Part shown: positions 48,654-60,743 of the stretch, piece by piece
How positions within the stretch are numbered: the first letter of the stretch is position 1
Layout: every line of letters starts with the position of its first letter
Assembly: GCA_963794995.1 (NCBI GenBank)
Contig: CAWCFV010000002.1
Location: forward strand, 372,001 to 436,000
DNA length: 64,000 bases
Source: CAWCFV01 sp963794995
Lineage (GTDB): Bacteria > Actinomycetota > Actinomycetes > JACCUZ01
Direction: 5' to 3'
Program-made: the position numbers and the translations under genes
Notes under the pieces: model-generated
What the model was told of the DNA's origin: nothing
Database searches by the model: none
What the model saw: the letters and a program-made list of their open reading frames with translations, nothing else

Positions 48654-49953
48654 TGCAGCTTCCCGTCGAGGACGGTCGGCCGGCCGCGGAGGAAGGTGGC
48701 GACCACCGCGCCCGGCAGGGTGCGGCCGGCATACGGCGTGTTGCGTGAGCGCGACGCCAGGGCGAACGGGTCGACCTCGCGGCGGGCCGCCGGGTCGACC
48801 AGGACGAGGTTGGCCGGCGAGCCTGCCTCGAGCGGCCGGCCGTGGTCGTCGAGCAGGCCGATGTGCGCCGGCCGGGTCGACATCCGGTCGGCGACGCCGG
48901 CCCAGTCGAGCAGGCCGGTCTCGACCATCGCCTCCTGCACCACCGACAGCGCGGTCTCGAGACCGAGCATCCCCATGGCCGCCGCGGCCCACTCGCAGTC
49001 CTTGTCCTCGTGCGAGTGCGGCGCATGGTCGGTGGCGACGGCGTCGATGGTGCCGTCGGCGAGGGCCGCGCGCAGCGCGGTCACGTCGTCGGCCGTCCGC
49101 AGCGGGGGGTTCACCTTGAACAGCGGGTCGTACGAGCGGGCCATCTCGTCGGTCAGCAGCAGGTGGTGGGGGGTCACCTCGGCGGTGACGTTCCAGCCCT
49201 TCGACTTCGCCCAGCGCAGGATCTCGACCGACCCGGCGGTCGAGACGTGGCAGACGTGCAGGCGGGACCCGACGTGCGCGGCCAGCAGCACGTCGCGGGC
49301 GATGACCGCCTCCTCGGCCACCGCTGGCCAGCCCTGCAGGCCGAGCACCCCGCTGAGCTCGCCCTCGTTCATCTGGGCGCCCTCGGTCAGCCGGGGCTCC
49401 TGGGCGTGCTGGGCGACGACACCGCCGAACGCCTTGACGTACTCCAGCGCACGGCGCATGAGGACCGCGTCGGACACGCAGTGCCCGTCGTCGGAGAAGA
49501 CCCGCACCCGGGCCGCGGAGTCGGCCATGGCACCGAGCTCGGCCAGCCGCTCCCCCGCCAGGCCGACGGTGACGGCGCCCACCGGGCGGACGTCGCAGTG
49601 CCCCGCCTCCCGGCCCAGCCGCCACACCTGCTCGACCACGCCCGCCGTGTCGGCCACCGGATCGGTGTTGGCCATCGCGTGCACGGCGGTGAAGCCGCCG
49701 AGCGCGGCGGCCGCCGTGCCCGTCTCGACCGTCTCGGCGTCCTCCCGCCCCGGCTCGCGCAGGTGGGTGTGCAGGTCGACCAGCCCCGGCAGGGCGACCA
49801 GCCCGTCGGCGTCGAGCACCTCCGCGCCGGCCCGCGTCAGGCCGGTGCCGGCCTCGGCGACCACGCCGTCCTCGAGCACGAGGTCGGTGGCCGCCCCGCC
49901 GAGCAGCCGCGCCCCCTTCACGACGTAGGTGCGGCCGAGCCCGGTAGGGGTGG

Positions 49954-49957
<4 letters not shown>
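48650..49957 (-). CDS. pyrC: Dihydroorotase PyrC
   Basis: 435 residues, amidohydrolase barrel. The metal-binding HxH is in [27 protein letters not shown] and ANTDP are also conserved. It cyclises carbamoyl-aspartate to dihydroorotate. It overlaps pyrB (ATGA) upstream and carA downstream. Confidence 0.96.
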
Positions 49958-51844
<1,887 letters not shown>

Positions 51845-51945
51845 CGCGATACTCGGTCGTGCCGGCACCACCGGGCCGGCAGGCGAGACCTCAGGCAGCA
51901 CCGCTCACCACGAGTGACGTGCGCGACCACGGAAGGACGGGCGTC

Positions 51946-52434
51946 ATGGCGACTGAGTACGCACGGGCGCTCGGAGGGCGACTGCGAGCGATCCGCACCC
52001 AGCAGGGGCTGTCGCTGCACGGCGTGGAGGAGAAGTCCGAGGGCCGCTGGAAAGCGGTCGTCGTGGGCTCCTACGAGCGCGGGGACCGCGCCGTCACCGT
52101 GCAGCGCCTCGCCGAGCTGGCCGACTTCTACGCCGTGCCCGTCTCCGAGCTGCTGCCCGACGGCGCGCCCCAGGGCGCGGCCGAGCCGCCCCCGCGGCTG
52201 ATCCTCGACCTGGAGCGGCTGCAGACCGTCCCCGCCGAGCGGGCCGGGCCCCTGGCCCGCTACGCCGCGACGATCCAGGCCCAGCGCGGGGACTACAACG
52301 GCCGGGTCCTGTCGATCCGCCAGGACGACCTGCGCACCCTGGCGGTCATCTACGACGAGACCCCGAGCCAGCTCACCGAGCAGCTGATCACCTGGGGCGT
52401 GCTCAACGCCGAGGCGCGCCGCGCCCTCGACTGA
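51946..52434 (+). CDS. bldD: BldD, c-di-GMP-responsive developmental regulator
   Basis: 162 residues. An N-terminal XRE-type helix-turn-helix (about 8-65) and a C-terminal domain with the c-di-GMP signature RGD-x8-RQDD at residues 114-128, the same positions as in Streptomyces BldD. c-di-GMP-bound BldD dimers repress developmental genes. ATG at 51946 has AAGGACGG upstream. Divergent from pyrR; its own promoter carries two BldD boxes, implying autoregulation. Confidence 0.95.
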   Translation: MATEYARALGGRLRAIRTQQGLSLHGVEEKSEGRWKAVVVGSYERGDRAVTVQRLAELADFYAVPVSELLPDGAPQGAAEPPPRLILDLERLQTVPAERAGPLARYAATIQAQRGDYNGRVLSIRQDDLRTLAVIYDETPSQLTEQLITWGVLNAEARRALD

Positions 52435-52479
52435 CCCGACCGGCTCAGGTCCGGCGCCCGGGCTGCCGACGCTTCCTGG

Positions 52480-54543
52480 GTGACCTCTCTCCTCCCGGGG
52501 TCGGCATCCGGGCTCTCCTCCCGGGCCGCCGGGGCGTCGGCGCTCGCGCCCACGCGTCCCGCCGGGGGCACCGGCCGGACCGTCCGCCGGGGTGGCCACC
52601 TCCTCCCGCACCCCGTGGCCGGGCTGTCCTTCGCCCTGCTGCTGGTCGCGCTGGCGACCGGACGCCCGGCGCTGGTCCTGCTCGCCGTGGTGGGGCTTGC
52701 CGCGTCGGTGCTGCGCCGCTGGTGGCCGGCCGACCTCGCGCTGACCCTCGCCGTCCTCGGCCTGCTCGCCGGGGCCGTCGCGGTCGGCCTGGTGGCCGGC
52801 CGGACCGGTGTCGACCTGCTGGGCCACCCGACGGCGGTCACCGCCGGCTGGGCCACCGCCGGGATCGCCGCGCTCGCCGCCTCCGGCCGCACCTCCCGCC
52901 GGGCGCACCCCGGGCACCGGGTCGCCGGACCGGCCTGGGTGTTCCTGCCGGCCTGGTTCGCCATGGCCACCGGGGTGCTGCAGGCACTGTCCGGCTCGGT
53001 GGCCAAGTCGTGGGCGTTCCACGGCACCGACCTCGCCCAGCACATGATCATGCTGGCCGCCGTCCAGCGGACCGGCCACCTCGACTACGACGTCTCCGGG
53101 CCCTACCCCCGGGGCGTCGAGACGCTGGCGATGCTGGTCTCCGTCCCCGACGCCCCGCTCGCCGCGCCCGCCGCCCTGCTCGCGTACGACCTGGGGCTGT
53201 ACGCCGCGCTGTGCTGGTTCGCCCTCGCGGCCTTCCTCGTGGCGGGCGCGTCGCTCACCCTGCGCGTCGGCTCCGCGCTGGCGCTGCCCCCCCGGCTGTG
53301 CGCGGTGGCGGCCCTGACGCTGGGCCTCGGCGCCCTGGTCACCAGCTCCTTCGTGGCCGGCTTCGTCTACCTGGGCGCTGCTGCGAGCCTGCTCGCCGTG
53401 GTCACCGTCTGGTCGCTGCCCCTGGTGCTGCTCGTGCGACGGCCGGTGGCCCTGCCGTCGGTCGCGCTGCTCACCTGCGCGCAGGCGATGCTCCTGGCCC
53501 ACCTCTGGCAGGCGCTGGTCGTCGTGCCCGCCGTGGCCCTGCTGGCGGTCGCCGCTCCGGGAGTCCGGCGGCTGGCCGGATGTCCCGCGACCCGCGCGAC
53601 CCTGCGCGCGGTGCTGCGCGCGGCGCCGGTGGCCCTCGTGCTGCTGGCCGTCGCCGCGGTCCCGCTGCTCGCCGTGCTCGGCGCCGGGGGCGTCGGTCTG
53701 GCAGCGACCACCGGCACCTTCGGCGGGGCACCCTGGCGGATCCTGGTCCCGGCCCTGCTCTGCCTGCCGTGGGCCCTGCACCGCGCAGGCGGGGCCAGGT
53801 CCGCCTGGGTGCGGGCCCTGCTCGGTGCCGTCGCGGGCCTCATCGGGGTCTGGGCGCTGATGCTGCACGGCTCGGGGTCCCTCGACCTGAACCAGTGGTA
53901 CCCGATGAAGGCCGCCTGGTTCCTCACGCTGGTGCTGGCCCCGGTCCTCGCCCTGGCAGCCACCGTCGCGACCGCGCGCGCGGCGGCCGCGGTGAGCACC
54001 CTGCTGGCCCGGACCGGCCGTCCGGCCGGGGTGCTCCGGGCGGGGACGCTGGCCCTGGTGCTCGCGACGCTGTTCGCCTTCTGGCTCCCCCACATGATCG
54101 GACCCGGCTCGGCCACCGCGGACGCCTGGCGGGCCGACGACCGGCGCGACCAGCACGACGGTGAGGGCGGCCGGTCACGGGCCAGCGCCCAGCGCTTCGA
54201 CCTGGCCAGCCGGTACGGCACCCCCGCCGACGGGCGCGTCGCGGTCCCGTACTTCCTCGGGTGGAGCGCGATGTGGGACACCGACGGCACGACGATGATC
54301 TCGGCGCTGCTGACCTTCCAGACCGGCCAGGGGCAGCTCTTCCACGAGCCCACGAACCTGTGCCGGGCGATCAGCCGGGTGGCCGGCCGGCGTCCCGCGG
54401 TCGTGGTCTCGAAGCTGTCCCCACGTCTGGTGCGGGCCGACCTCGCCAGTGATGGCTGCGCCGGCCGGGCGACCGTCCGGCACGTGCCGGGACACCTGGG
54501 TGACGTGCCGTTCTCGCGCGGCCTGCTGGCGCGTCCGACCTGA
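52480..54543 (+). CDS. Large polytopic membrane protein of unknown function
   Basis: 687 residues with about 12-14 hydrophobic segments between residues 45 and 540 and a soluble C-terminal part (about 545-687) containing AVPYFLGWSAMWDTDGTTM. A loop after the fourth helix has SWAFHGTDLAQHMIMLAAVQ and DYDVSGPYPRG, which resembles glycosyltransferase-type membrane proteins in layout, but no catalytic motif is certain. Not assigned to a named family by eye. GTG at 52480; ends 30 bp before convergent nusB. It follows bldD by 45 bp and could be co-transcribed. Confidence 0.8.
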   Translation: MTSLLPGSASGLSSRAAGASALAPTRPAGGTGRTVRRGGHLLPHPVAGLSFALLLVALATGRPALVLLAVVGLAASVLRRWWPADLALTLAVLGLLAGAVAVGLVAGRTGVDLLGHPTAVTAGWATAGIAALAASGRTSRRAHPGHRVAGPAWVFLPAWFAMATGVLQALSGSVAKSWAFHGTDLAQHMIMLAAVQRTGHLDYDVSGPYPRGVETLAMLVSVPDAPLAAPAALLAYDLGLYAALCWFALAAFLVAGASLTLRVGSALALPPRLCAVAALTLGLGALVTSSFVAGFVYLGAAASLLAVVTVWSLPLVLLVRRPVALPSVALLTCAQAMLLAHLWQALVVVPAVALLAVAAPGVRRLAGCPATRATLRAVLRAAPVALVLLAVAAVPLLAVLGAGGVGLAATTGTFGGAPWRILVPALLCLPWALHRAGGARSAWVRALLGAVAGLIGVWALMLHGSGSLDLNQWYPMKAAWFLTLVLAPVLALAATVATARAAAAVSTLLARTGRPAGVLRAGTLALVLATLFAFWLPHMIGPGSATADAWRADDRRDQHDGEGGRSRASAQRFDLASRYGTPADGRVAVPYFLGWSAMWDTDGTTMISALLTFQTGQGQLFHEPTNLCRAISRVAGRRPAVVVSKLSPRLVRADLASDGCAGRATVRHVPGHLGDVPFSRGLLARPT

Positions 54544-54573
54544 GAGCGCCGGTCGGGCAGCCGGGGTCCGGCC

Positions 54574-54984
54574 TCAGGTGCCGAGGGCGGGCTTCAGCTC
54601 GACGAGCCGGCCCAGGAGGCCGTTGACGAACGACGGCGACTCGTCGGTCGACAGCGACCGGGCCAGCTCGACGGCCTGGTCCACGACCACGGCGTCCGGC
54701 ACGTCGTCGCGCCAGAGCAGCTCGAAGGTGGCCAGCCGCAGCACCACCCGGTCGACCCCGGGCATCCGGTCCAGCGTCCAGCCCTGGGCGTAGGTCGAGA
54801 GCAGCTCGTCGATCCGGTCGCGGTGGGCGACCACGCCCTCGACCAGCTCGACGGTGAACTCCGCGACCGGCGGCTCGGCCGCGGCGATCCGGCCGGCCAG
54901 CGTCTCGAGCGGGTCGCTGCCGCGCTGGTCCGCCTCGAACAGCACGTCGACGGCGCGCTTGCGGGCCTTGCTGCGGGCGGACAT
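54574..54984 (-). CDS. nusB: Transcription antitermination factor NusB
   Basis: 136 residues, all-helical NusB fold: ARKRAVDVLFEAD at the start and LRLATFELL, DAVVVDQAVELA and FVNGLLGRL at the C-terminal half. It acts in rRNA antitermination with NusE. ATG at 54984 shares a base with the efp stop (TGATG). Confidence 0.95.
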   Translation of the reverse strand: MSARSKARKRAVDVLFEADQRGSDPLETLAGRIAAAEPPVAEFTVELVEGVVAHRDRIDELLSTYAQGWTLDRMPGVDRVVLRLATFELLWRDDVPDAVVVDQAVELARSLSTDESPSFVNGLLGRLVELKPALGT

Positions 54985-55550
54985 CAGCTGCCGGTGACCC
55001 GGCCCAGGTAGCTGCCGTCGCGGGTGTCGACCTTCACCTTCTCGCCGGTGGTGATGAACAGCGGCACGGCGATCTCGGCGCCGGTCTCCAGCGTCGCGGG
55101 CTTGGTGCCGCCGGTCGACCGGTCGCCCTGCATGCCGGGCTCGGTGTAGGAGATCGTGAGCTCGACCGCTGCGGGCAGCTCGACGTAGAGCGGAGTGCCC
55201 TCGTGGACGGCGACGACGGCCTCCTGGTTCTCCAGCATGAACTTCGCCATCTCACCGACCGTCTCGCCGGGCACGTGCAGCTGCTCGTAGGACTGGTTGT
55301 CCATGAAGACGAAGTCCGAGCCCTCCTTGTAGAGGTACTGGAAGTCGCGCTTGTCGACCGTGGCCGTCTCGACCTTCGTGCCGGCGTTGAAGGTCTTGTC
55401 GACGACCTTGCCGGAGAGGACGTTCTTGAGCTTGGTGCGCACGAACGCGCCGCCCTTGCCGGGCTTGACGTGCTGGAACTCCACCACCGACCAGAGCTGG
55501 CCGTCGAGGTTGAGCACCAAGCCGTTCTTCAGGTCGTTCGTCGTCGCCAC
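54984..55550 (-). CDS. efp: Elongation factor P (Efp)
   Basis: 188 residues, three beta-barrel domains. The loop that reaches the peptidyl-transferase centre is KPGKGGAF with its modifiable-position lysine at about residue 32. Efp relieves stalling at polyproline, relevant here to the Pro-rich surface protein and leaders. Usual efp-nusB order. Confidence 0.97.
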   Translation of the reverse strand: MATTNDLKNGLVLNLDGQLWSVVEFQHVKPGKGGAFVRTKLKNVLSGKVVDKTFNAGTKVETATVDKRDFQYLYKEGSDFVFMDNQSYEQLHVPGETVGEMAKFMLENQEAVVAVHEGTPLYVELPAAVELTISYTEPGMQGDRSTGGTKPATLETGAEIAVPLFITTGEKVKVDTRDGSYLGRVTGS

Positions 55551-55607
55551 GGGGCAGAGTCCTTCGTCTCGCGTACGGGAGCGCGTCCGCCGCCGGCCGT
55601 GGCCGGG

Positions 55608-56696
55608 TCAGAGGACGAGCAGGTCCTTCGGGGTGGTCGTGAGCAGCTCCGGCGCCCCGTGGGGCTGGGTGCCCACGACGAGGGTGTCCTCGATGCGGAC
55701 TCCCCCGCGTCCCGGCAGGTAGACCCCGGGCTCGACGGTCACCGGCGTGCGGGCCTGGAGTCTACCGGTCGCGCGGTAGCCCATCATGGGAGCCTCGTGG
55801 ATCTCCAGCCCGACCCCGTGCCCCAGGCCGTGCGGGAACGCCTCGCCGTAGCCCGCCGCCACGACGACCTCACGGGCGGCCGCGTCGACGTCGCGCACGT
55901 CGGCACCCACCGTCAGCGCGCGGCGGCCGGCCCGCTGCGCCTCCCGGACCACGGCGTAGATCTCCGCCTGCCACTGCTCCGGCTCGGTGCCCACCACGAC
56001 CGTCCGCGTGCAGTCGGCGTGGTACCCGCGGTACCTGGCCCCGAAGTCGATCTTGAGCAGGTCGCCGCGCTGGATCTCGCGGTGGGTGGGCTGGTGGTGC
56101 GGGATGGCGCTGTGCGGGCCGCTCGCGACGATGGTGTCGAACGCCGTGCCGTCGGCACCGAGCTCGACCATCGTCGCCTCCAGCCGGTGCGCGACCTCGC
56201 GCTCGGTGAGCCCGGGTGCGACGCGGCTGAGGGTCTCCGACAGCGCGCGGTCCCCGATCGCGCAGGCCTCGCGGAGCAGGTCGATCTCCTGGTCGTCCTT
56301 GACGGTGCGCAGCGCCTCGACGGCGCGCCCCAGCGCGACCAGGGCGGGCGCGCCGTCGACCGCCGCCAGCGCGGCGTGCTGCTCGACGGTCACGTCGTGG
56401 GCCTCGTACGCCAGCCGGCGGACGGCGTCCCGGGCCGCCCGCGCGACGAGCGCCGGCGCGCAGTCCCGGTCGACGACGACCTCGACCCCGGGGGCCTCGG
56501 CGGCGGCCTGGGCGGTGTAGCGGCCGTCGGTCGCGAGCACCTCGCCGCTCGCCGTCACGAGCAGCGCGGCGTTCGACCCGGAGAACCCCGTGAGGTAGCG
56601 GACGTTGACCAGCCTGGTCACCAGCGCCGCGTCGGCGTCGTCGGCGGCCAGGACGGCGCGCAGGGCCTCGCGTCGGCGGTGGTGGGCGTCGGGCAC
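55608..56696 (-). CDS. M24 family Xaa-Pro aminopeptidase/dipeptidase
   Basis: 362 residues. N-terminal creatinase-like domain (about 1-125) and a pita-bread M24 domain. Metal ligands are visible: KIDFGARYRGYHADCTRT (Asp pair), HGLGHGVGLEIHEAP (His) and EPGVYLPGRGGVRIED (Glu pair). It cleaves Xaa-Pro bonds. Sits between aroQ and efp, its common place in actinomycetes. Confidence 0.92.
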   Translation of the reverse strand: MPDAHHRRREALRAVLAADDADAALVTRLVNVRYLTGFSGSNAALLVTASGEVLATDGRYTAQAAAEAPGVEVVVDRDCAPALVARAARDAVRRLAYEAHDVTVEQHAALAAVDGAPALVALGRAVEALRTVKDDQEIDLLREACAIGDRALSETLSRVAPGLTEREVAHRLEATMVELGADGTAFDTIVASGPHSAIPHHQPTHREIQRGDLLKIDFGARYRGYHADCTRTVVVGTEPEQWQAEIYAVVREAQRAGRRALTVGADVRDVDAAAREVVVAAGYGEAFPHGLGHGVGLEIHEAPMMGYRATGRLQARTPVTVEPGVYLPGRGGVRIEDTLVVGTQPHGAPELLTTTPKDLLVL

Positions 56697-56732
56697 CGGC
56701 CGAACGCTACCCGGCGGCGCCGGGCCGGACGG

Positions 56733-57164
56733 TCACAGCCCGGCGGCGACCGCGCGTAGGGCGAGCCGGTACGACTCCAGCCCGAAGCCCGTGATCGAGC
56801 CGGACGCCACGCCGGCGACGACCGACGTGTGCCGGAAGGCCTCGCGCGCCGCCGGGTTGGACAGGTGCACCTCCACCAGAGCGGCGGTGCGGGCGGCACA
56901 GGCATCGCGCAGCGCGTAGGAGTAGTGGGTGAACGCCGCAGGGTTGAGCACGACCGGCGTGGCCGTGTCGGCGGCCTCGTGCAGCCAGTGCACCAGCTCG
57001 GTCTCGTCGTCCGTCTGACGGACCTCCACCTCCAGGCCGAGCTCGGCACCGCACTCGGTGACCGCGGCGACGAGGTCGTCGTGGGTCTGCGAGCCGTAGA
57101 CCTCCGGCTCGCGGCTGCCGAGCCGGCCCAGGTTGGGCCCGTTGAGGACGAGGACTCGGGTCAT
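56733..57164 (-). CDS. aroQ: 3-dehydroquinate dehydratase type II AroQ
   Basis: 143 residues. VLNGPNLGRLGSREPEVYG with the catalytic Tyr at the N terminus, NPAAFTHYSYALRDA and EVHLSNPAAREAFR are all type II hallmarks. It dehydrates dehydroquinate, the third shikimate step. 10 nt after aroB. Confidence 0.96.
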   Translation of the reverse strand: MTRVLVLNGPNLGRLGSREPEVYGSQTHDDLVAAVTECGAELGLEVEVRQTDDETELVHWLHEAADTATPVVLNPAAFTHYSYALRDACAARTAALVEVHLSNPAAREAFRHTSVVAGVASGSITGFGLESYRLALRAVAAGL

Positions 57165-57174
57165 GCGGGGCTCC

Positions 57175-58248
57175 TCATGTGGCGATCCTCTCGAACGCGC
57201 GGCCGAGGAGGGCGTCGTCCGGTCCCTCGAGCCGTCCCGGTCGGCCGAGCCCGTCGAGCACGACGAACCGCAGCACCGACCCGCGGGCCTTCTTGTCGAC
57301 CCGCATGGCGGCGAGCAGCTCGGGCCACCGGGCGCCGTCGTAGGTCGTGGGCAGCCCGAGGGCGCCCAGCACCTCACGGTGCCGGGCCACCGAGGTCGCG
57401 TCGAGCCGGCCGGCCTCGTGCGCCAGCTCGGCGGCGTAGACCAGCCCCACCGCGACTGCCTCGCCGTGCCGGCCCCGGAACCCCTCGACCTTCTCGATCG
57501 CGTGCCCCAGCGTGTGCCCGTAGTTGAGGACCTCGCGCAGCCCGGCCTCGCGCAGGTCCTCGCCGACCACCTCGGCCTTGACGCGGACCGAGCGCTCCAC
57601 CAGCTCGCGCAGCACGGCGGAGCCGACGTCGAGGGCGTCCTCACGCAGGGCGAGGTCGAGGACGACGGGGTCGGCGACCAGCCCGGCCTTCACGACCTCG
57701 GCCATCCCGGCCACCAGCTCGGCCCGGGGAAGCGTGGCGAGCGAGTCCAGGTCGCACAGCACCCCGGCGGGCGGGTGGAAGGACCCCACGAGGTTCTTTC
57801 CCTCAGCCGTGTTCAGGCCGGTCTTGCCGCCGACCGCCGCGTCGACCATGCCGAGCAGTGTGGTGGGCACCTGCACGACGCGGACACCGCGCAGCCAGGT
57901 CGCCGCCACGAAGCCGGCCAGGTCGGTGGCCGCACCGCCCCCGAGCCCGACGACGACGTCCGAGCGGGTGAACGCACGGCGGCCGAGCAGCGACCACAGG
58001 GCGGCAGCGGTCCCGACCGTCTTGGCGCCCTCCCCCTCGGGCACGGGAGCCAGCACCACGTCGGCGCCGGCGCCGGTCAGGACGTCCCGGACCTGCCCGG
58101 CGCGGTCGGCGAGAGGCGTCTGGTGCACGACGAGCACCTGCCGGGCACCGGCCCCGACCAGCCCGGGGAGCAGGTCGCCCAGCCCGTGGCCGACGACCAC
58201 GTCGTAGGGCGCCGGGCCGCTGACGCTGACCCGGGTCGGCGCGGTCAC
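57175..58248 (-). CDS. aroB: 3-dehydroquinate synthase AroB
   Basis: 357 residues, NAD-dependent. VGLGGGAATDLAGFVAATW, QVPTTLLGMVDAAVGGKTG and the zinc His pair in NYGHTLGHAIE are conserved. It cyclises DAHP to dehydroquinate. GTG at 58248 overlaps the aroK stop (GTGA). Confidence 0.97.
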   Translation of the reverse strand: MTAPTRVSVSGPAPYDVVVGHGLGDLLPGLVGAGARQVLVVHQTPLADRAGQVRDVLTGAGADVVLAPVPEGEGAKTVGTAAALWSLLGRRAFTRSDVVVGLGGGAATDLAGFVAATWLRGVRVVQVPTTLLGMVDAAVGGKTGLNTAEGKNLVGSFHPPAGVLCDLDSLATLPRAELVAGMAEVVKAGLVADPVVLDLALREDALDVGSAVLRELVERSVRVKAEVVGEDLREAGLREVLNYGHTLGHAIEKVEGFRGRHGEAVAVGLVYAAELAHEAGRLDATSVARHREVLGALGLPTTYDGARWPELLAAMRVDKKARGSVLRFVVLDGLGRPGRLEGPDDALLGRAFERIAT

Positions 58249-58751
58249 AGCCCGCACCGTCGGGCGATCTCCTCCGCCACGTCGGCCGGCGTCCGGCCGT
58301 CGGTGGTGACGGTCAGCGTGGCCACGGACTCGTAGACGGGGCGTCGCTGCGCCATCAGCCGGATCCACTGGGCCCGGGGGTTGCCCAGCAGCAGCGGGCG
58401 GTCGCGGTTCAGCCCGATCCGGGACGCAGCGTCCTTGATCCCGACGTCGAGGAACGCCACCGTGCGCCCGGCGAGCAGGTCGCGGGTCCCGGGGTCCAGC
58501 ACCGCCCCGCCGCCCACGGCCAGCACCCCGTCGTGCTCGGCGAGGGCGGTGGCCACCGCCGCCCGCTCCAGCGCCCGGAAGTGCTCCTCGCCGTGCTCGA
58601 CGAACAGGTCGCCGATGCTGCTCCGGGTGCTCGCCTCGACGTCGGCGTCGGTGTCGCGGGCCACCGTGCCGAGCCGGGCCGCCAGCGCGCGGGCCGTCGT
58701 CGTCTTCCCGGACCCCGGCGGACCGACCAGCACCACGACCGGGGCCATCAC
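58245..58751 (-). CDS. aroK: Shikimate kinase AroK
   Basis: 168 residues. P-loop [19 protein letters not shown] (substrate Asp) and GGGAVLDP; lid Arg in NRDRPLL. It phosphorylates shikimate. Start is GTG at 58751 or the ATG next to it (58748), overlapping the aroC stop either way. Confidence 0.96.
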   Translation of the reverse strand: MMAPVVVLVGPPGSGKTTTARALAARLGTVARDTDADVEASTRSSIGDLFVEHGEEHFRALERAAVATALAEHDGVLAVGGGAVLDPGTRDLLAGRTVAFLDVGIKDAASRIGLNRDRPLLLGNPRAQWIRLMAQRRPVYESVATLTVTTDGRTPADVAEEIARRCGL

Positions 58752-59929
58752 CGGACCGCGAGGCCGGCGACGTACGCCGCGGCGTTGCGGGCGGTCTCGG
58801 TCACCGAGTCGCCGCCGAACTTCTCCAGGACGGCGTCGGCGAGCACCAGGGCGACCATGGCCTCGACGACGACGCCCGCGGCGGGGACGGCACAGACGTC
58901 GCTGCGCTGGTTGATGGCCCGCGCCGGCTCGCCGGTCGCGACGTCGACGGTGTCGAGCGCGCGCGGCACGGTGGAGATGGGCTTCATGGCCGCCCGCACC
59001 CGGAGCGGCTCCCCGGTGCTCATGCCGCCCTCGACGCCACCCGCCCGGGCCGTGCGCCGGCGCAGGCCGCCGTCGGCGCCGCGCTCGATCTCGTCATGGG
59101 CCTGCGAGCCGCGGCGCCGGGCGGTCGCGAAGCCGTCGCCCACCGCGACCCCTTTGATGGCCTGGACGCCCATCAGGGCCGCGGCCAGCCGTGAGTCGAG
59201 CCGGCGGTCCCAGTGCACGTGGCTGCCCAGGCCCGGCGGCAGGCCGTACGCCAGCACCTCGACCACGCCGCCGAGGGTGTCGCCGTCCTGCTGCGCCTCG
59301 TCGATCTCGGCGACCATCGCCGCGCTCGCGGCCGGGTCCAGGCAGCGCACGGGGTCGGCGTCGAGCCGGGCGAGGTCGTCGGGCACCGGGTAGGTGTCCT
59401 CGGGCGCGTCCGCGGTGCCGATCGACACGACGTGCGAGACGAGTCGGGCCCCGACCGACTGGCGCAGGAAGGACTGCGCGACCGCCCCGAGCGCGACCCG
59501 GGCCGCCGTCTCGCGGGCGCTCGCGCGCTCGAGCACCGGACGGGCGTCGTCGAAGCCGTACTTCTGCATGCCGGCGAGGTCGGCATGGCCGGGCCGCGGC
59601 CGGGTCAGGGGTGCGTTGCGCGCCAGCCCCGCCAGCTCCTCCGCGGGGACGGGGTCGGGGCTCATCACCTGCTGCCACCGGGGCCACTCGGTGTTCGCGA
59701 TGCGGACCGCGACCGGCCCGCCCTGGGTCAGGCCGTGCCGGACGCCGCCGAGCAGCTCGACCTCGTCCTGCTCGAAGGACATCCGGGCACCGCGGCCGTG
59801 CCCGAGGCGCCGCCGTGCCAGCGCGTCGACCAGGTCTCCCGTGGTCACCTCGACACCCGCCGGCAGTCCCTCGAGGGTCGCGAGCAGGGCAGGACCGTGC
59901 GACTCCCCCGCGGTGAGCCAGCGCAGCAT
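58748..59929 (-). CDS. aroC: Chorismate synthase AroC
   Basis: 393 residues. [21 protein letters not shown] at the N terminus, [28 protein letters not shown] and [20 protein letters not shown] are the chorismate synthase signatures. It needs reduced FMN. ATG at 59929 is used as the conserved start [12 protein letters not shown]; longer starts add a non-conserved tail. Confidence 0.96.
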   Translation of the reverse strand: MLRWLTAGESHGPALLATLEGLPAGVEVTTGDLVDALARRRLGHGRGARMSFEQDEVELLGGVRHGLTQGGPVAVRIANTEWPRWQQVMSPDPVPAEELAGLARNAPLTRPRPGHADLAGMQKYGFDDARPVLERASARETAARVALGAVAQSFLRQSVGARLVSHVVSIGTADAPEDTYPVPDDLARLDADPVRCLDPAASAAMVAEIDEAQQDGDTLGGVVEVLAYGLPPGLGSHVHWDRRLDSRLAAALMGVQAIKGVAVGDGFATARRRGSQAHDEIERGADGGLRRRTARAGGVEGGMSTGEPLRVRAAMKPISTVPRALDTVDVATGEPARAINQRSDVCAVPAAGVVVEAMVALVLADAVLEKFGGDSVTETARNAAAYVAGLAVR

Positions 59930-59996
59930 GCTCCGATCCTTCCACGAGGATGCACGCCGGCGCGCACGCGTCCGGCATCCACGGCCGCAGACGCAC

Positions 59997-60030
59997 CGGT
60001 GGCCTGCCCGGAGCTCCGGGCAGGCCACCG
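59997..60030. terminator. 34-bp perfect palindrome between the pil and aro genes
   Basis: CGGTGGCCTGCCCGGAG (59997-60013) is followed immediately by its exact complement (60014-60030), giving a ~15-bp RNA stem with an AGCT loop. It lies 31 bp past the stop of the pilP-like gene and 67 bp before aroC. It is probably the terminator of the pil operon, though no T-run follows. Confidence 0.7.
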
Positions 60031-60061
60031 ATGCGTCACTCGCGTGACGGTCGACCAGGGA

Positions 60062-60727
60062 TCAGGCGATGGTGAGCCGCTTGGTCCCCAGGACGTTGAA
60101 CTTCTCCTCGCCGTACTGGAACGCGTTGGTCGCGCCGCTGATGAGCACCACCTTGAAGTAGGTCGCGAACACCTCGCCGGCCCGCAGGTTCCGGTAGGTC
60201 TCGCCGTCCACCTTCACCGTCACGCTGCTGTTGTCGGGCGCCACGTCGACGACCCGGAAGCTGTGCGACGTGGAGGCGGCCGGCGCGGAGGTGCCCAGGT
60301 CCACGATCGACGGGGTGGTGCCGGTCGTGCTGGAGCCGCCGGTGCTGCCGGTGCTGCCGGTGCTGCCGGTGGTGACCGGGACGTCGACCGTCACCGGCGC
60401 CGCCTCGGCCTCGACGATGAGCGCCTTGAACGGGTCCCGGCCGAACGACTTCGCGTTCAGCTTGCGACGGGCCGGCTCGGCCGCGGGCGGCTCCACCGGG
60501 GCCGCGGGGGCGATGCTGCGGGGCTTGGACGGACCCGCCGGCTCCTCCGGCGAGCCGCCGGCGAAGAACAGGAAGTACCCGACGACGGCCAGCACGACCA
60601 CGACGGCGACGCCGCCGAGGAGCAGCAGCTTGCTGCGGCTGTCCGCCACGTCGTCCACCGGCGGGGCCGGCGGAGGAGCGGTGGCGACTGCCGTCCCGCC
60701 CTCGAAGGGGAAGCTCGACTCACTCAT
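60062..60727 (-). CDS. PilP-like pilus assembly protein (membrane-anchored)
   Basis: 221 residues. Cytoplasmic Pro-rich start, one transmembrane helix (about 33-56), an extracytoplasmic linker with a Ser-Thr-Gly run from 9-bp repeats (about 60340-60372), and a C-terminal beta domain (about 150-221) with FKVVLISGATNAFQYGEEKF, reminiscent of PilP/GspC modules. It follows pilO by 16 nt. Naming as PilP-like is by position and topology, not by clear homology. Confidence 0.75.
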   Translation of the reverse strand: MSESSFPFEGGTAVATAPPPAPPVDDVADSRSKLLLLGGVAVVVVLAVVGYFLFFAGGSPEEPAGPSKPRSIAPAAPVEPPAAEPARRKLNAKSFGRDPFKALIVEAEAAPVTVDVPVTTGSTGSTGSTGGSSTTGTTPSIVDLGTSAPAASTSHSFRVVDVAPDNSSVTVKVDGETYRNLRAGEVFATYFKVVLISGATNAFQYGEEKFNVLGTKRLTIA

Positions 60728-60743
60728 GTCGTTGCTCCGGTCT

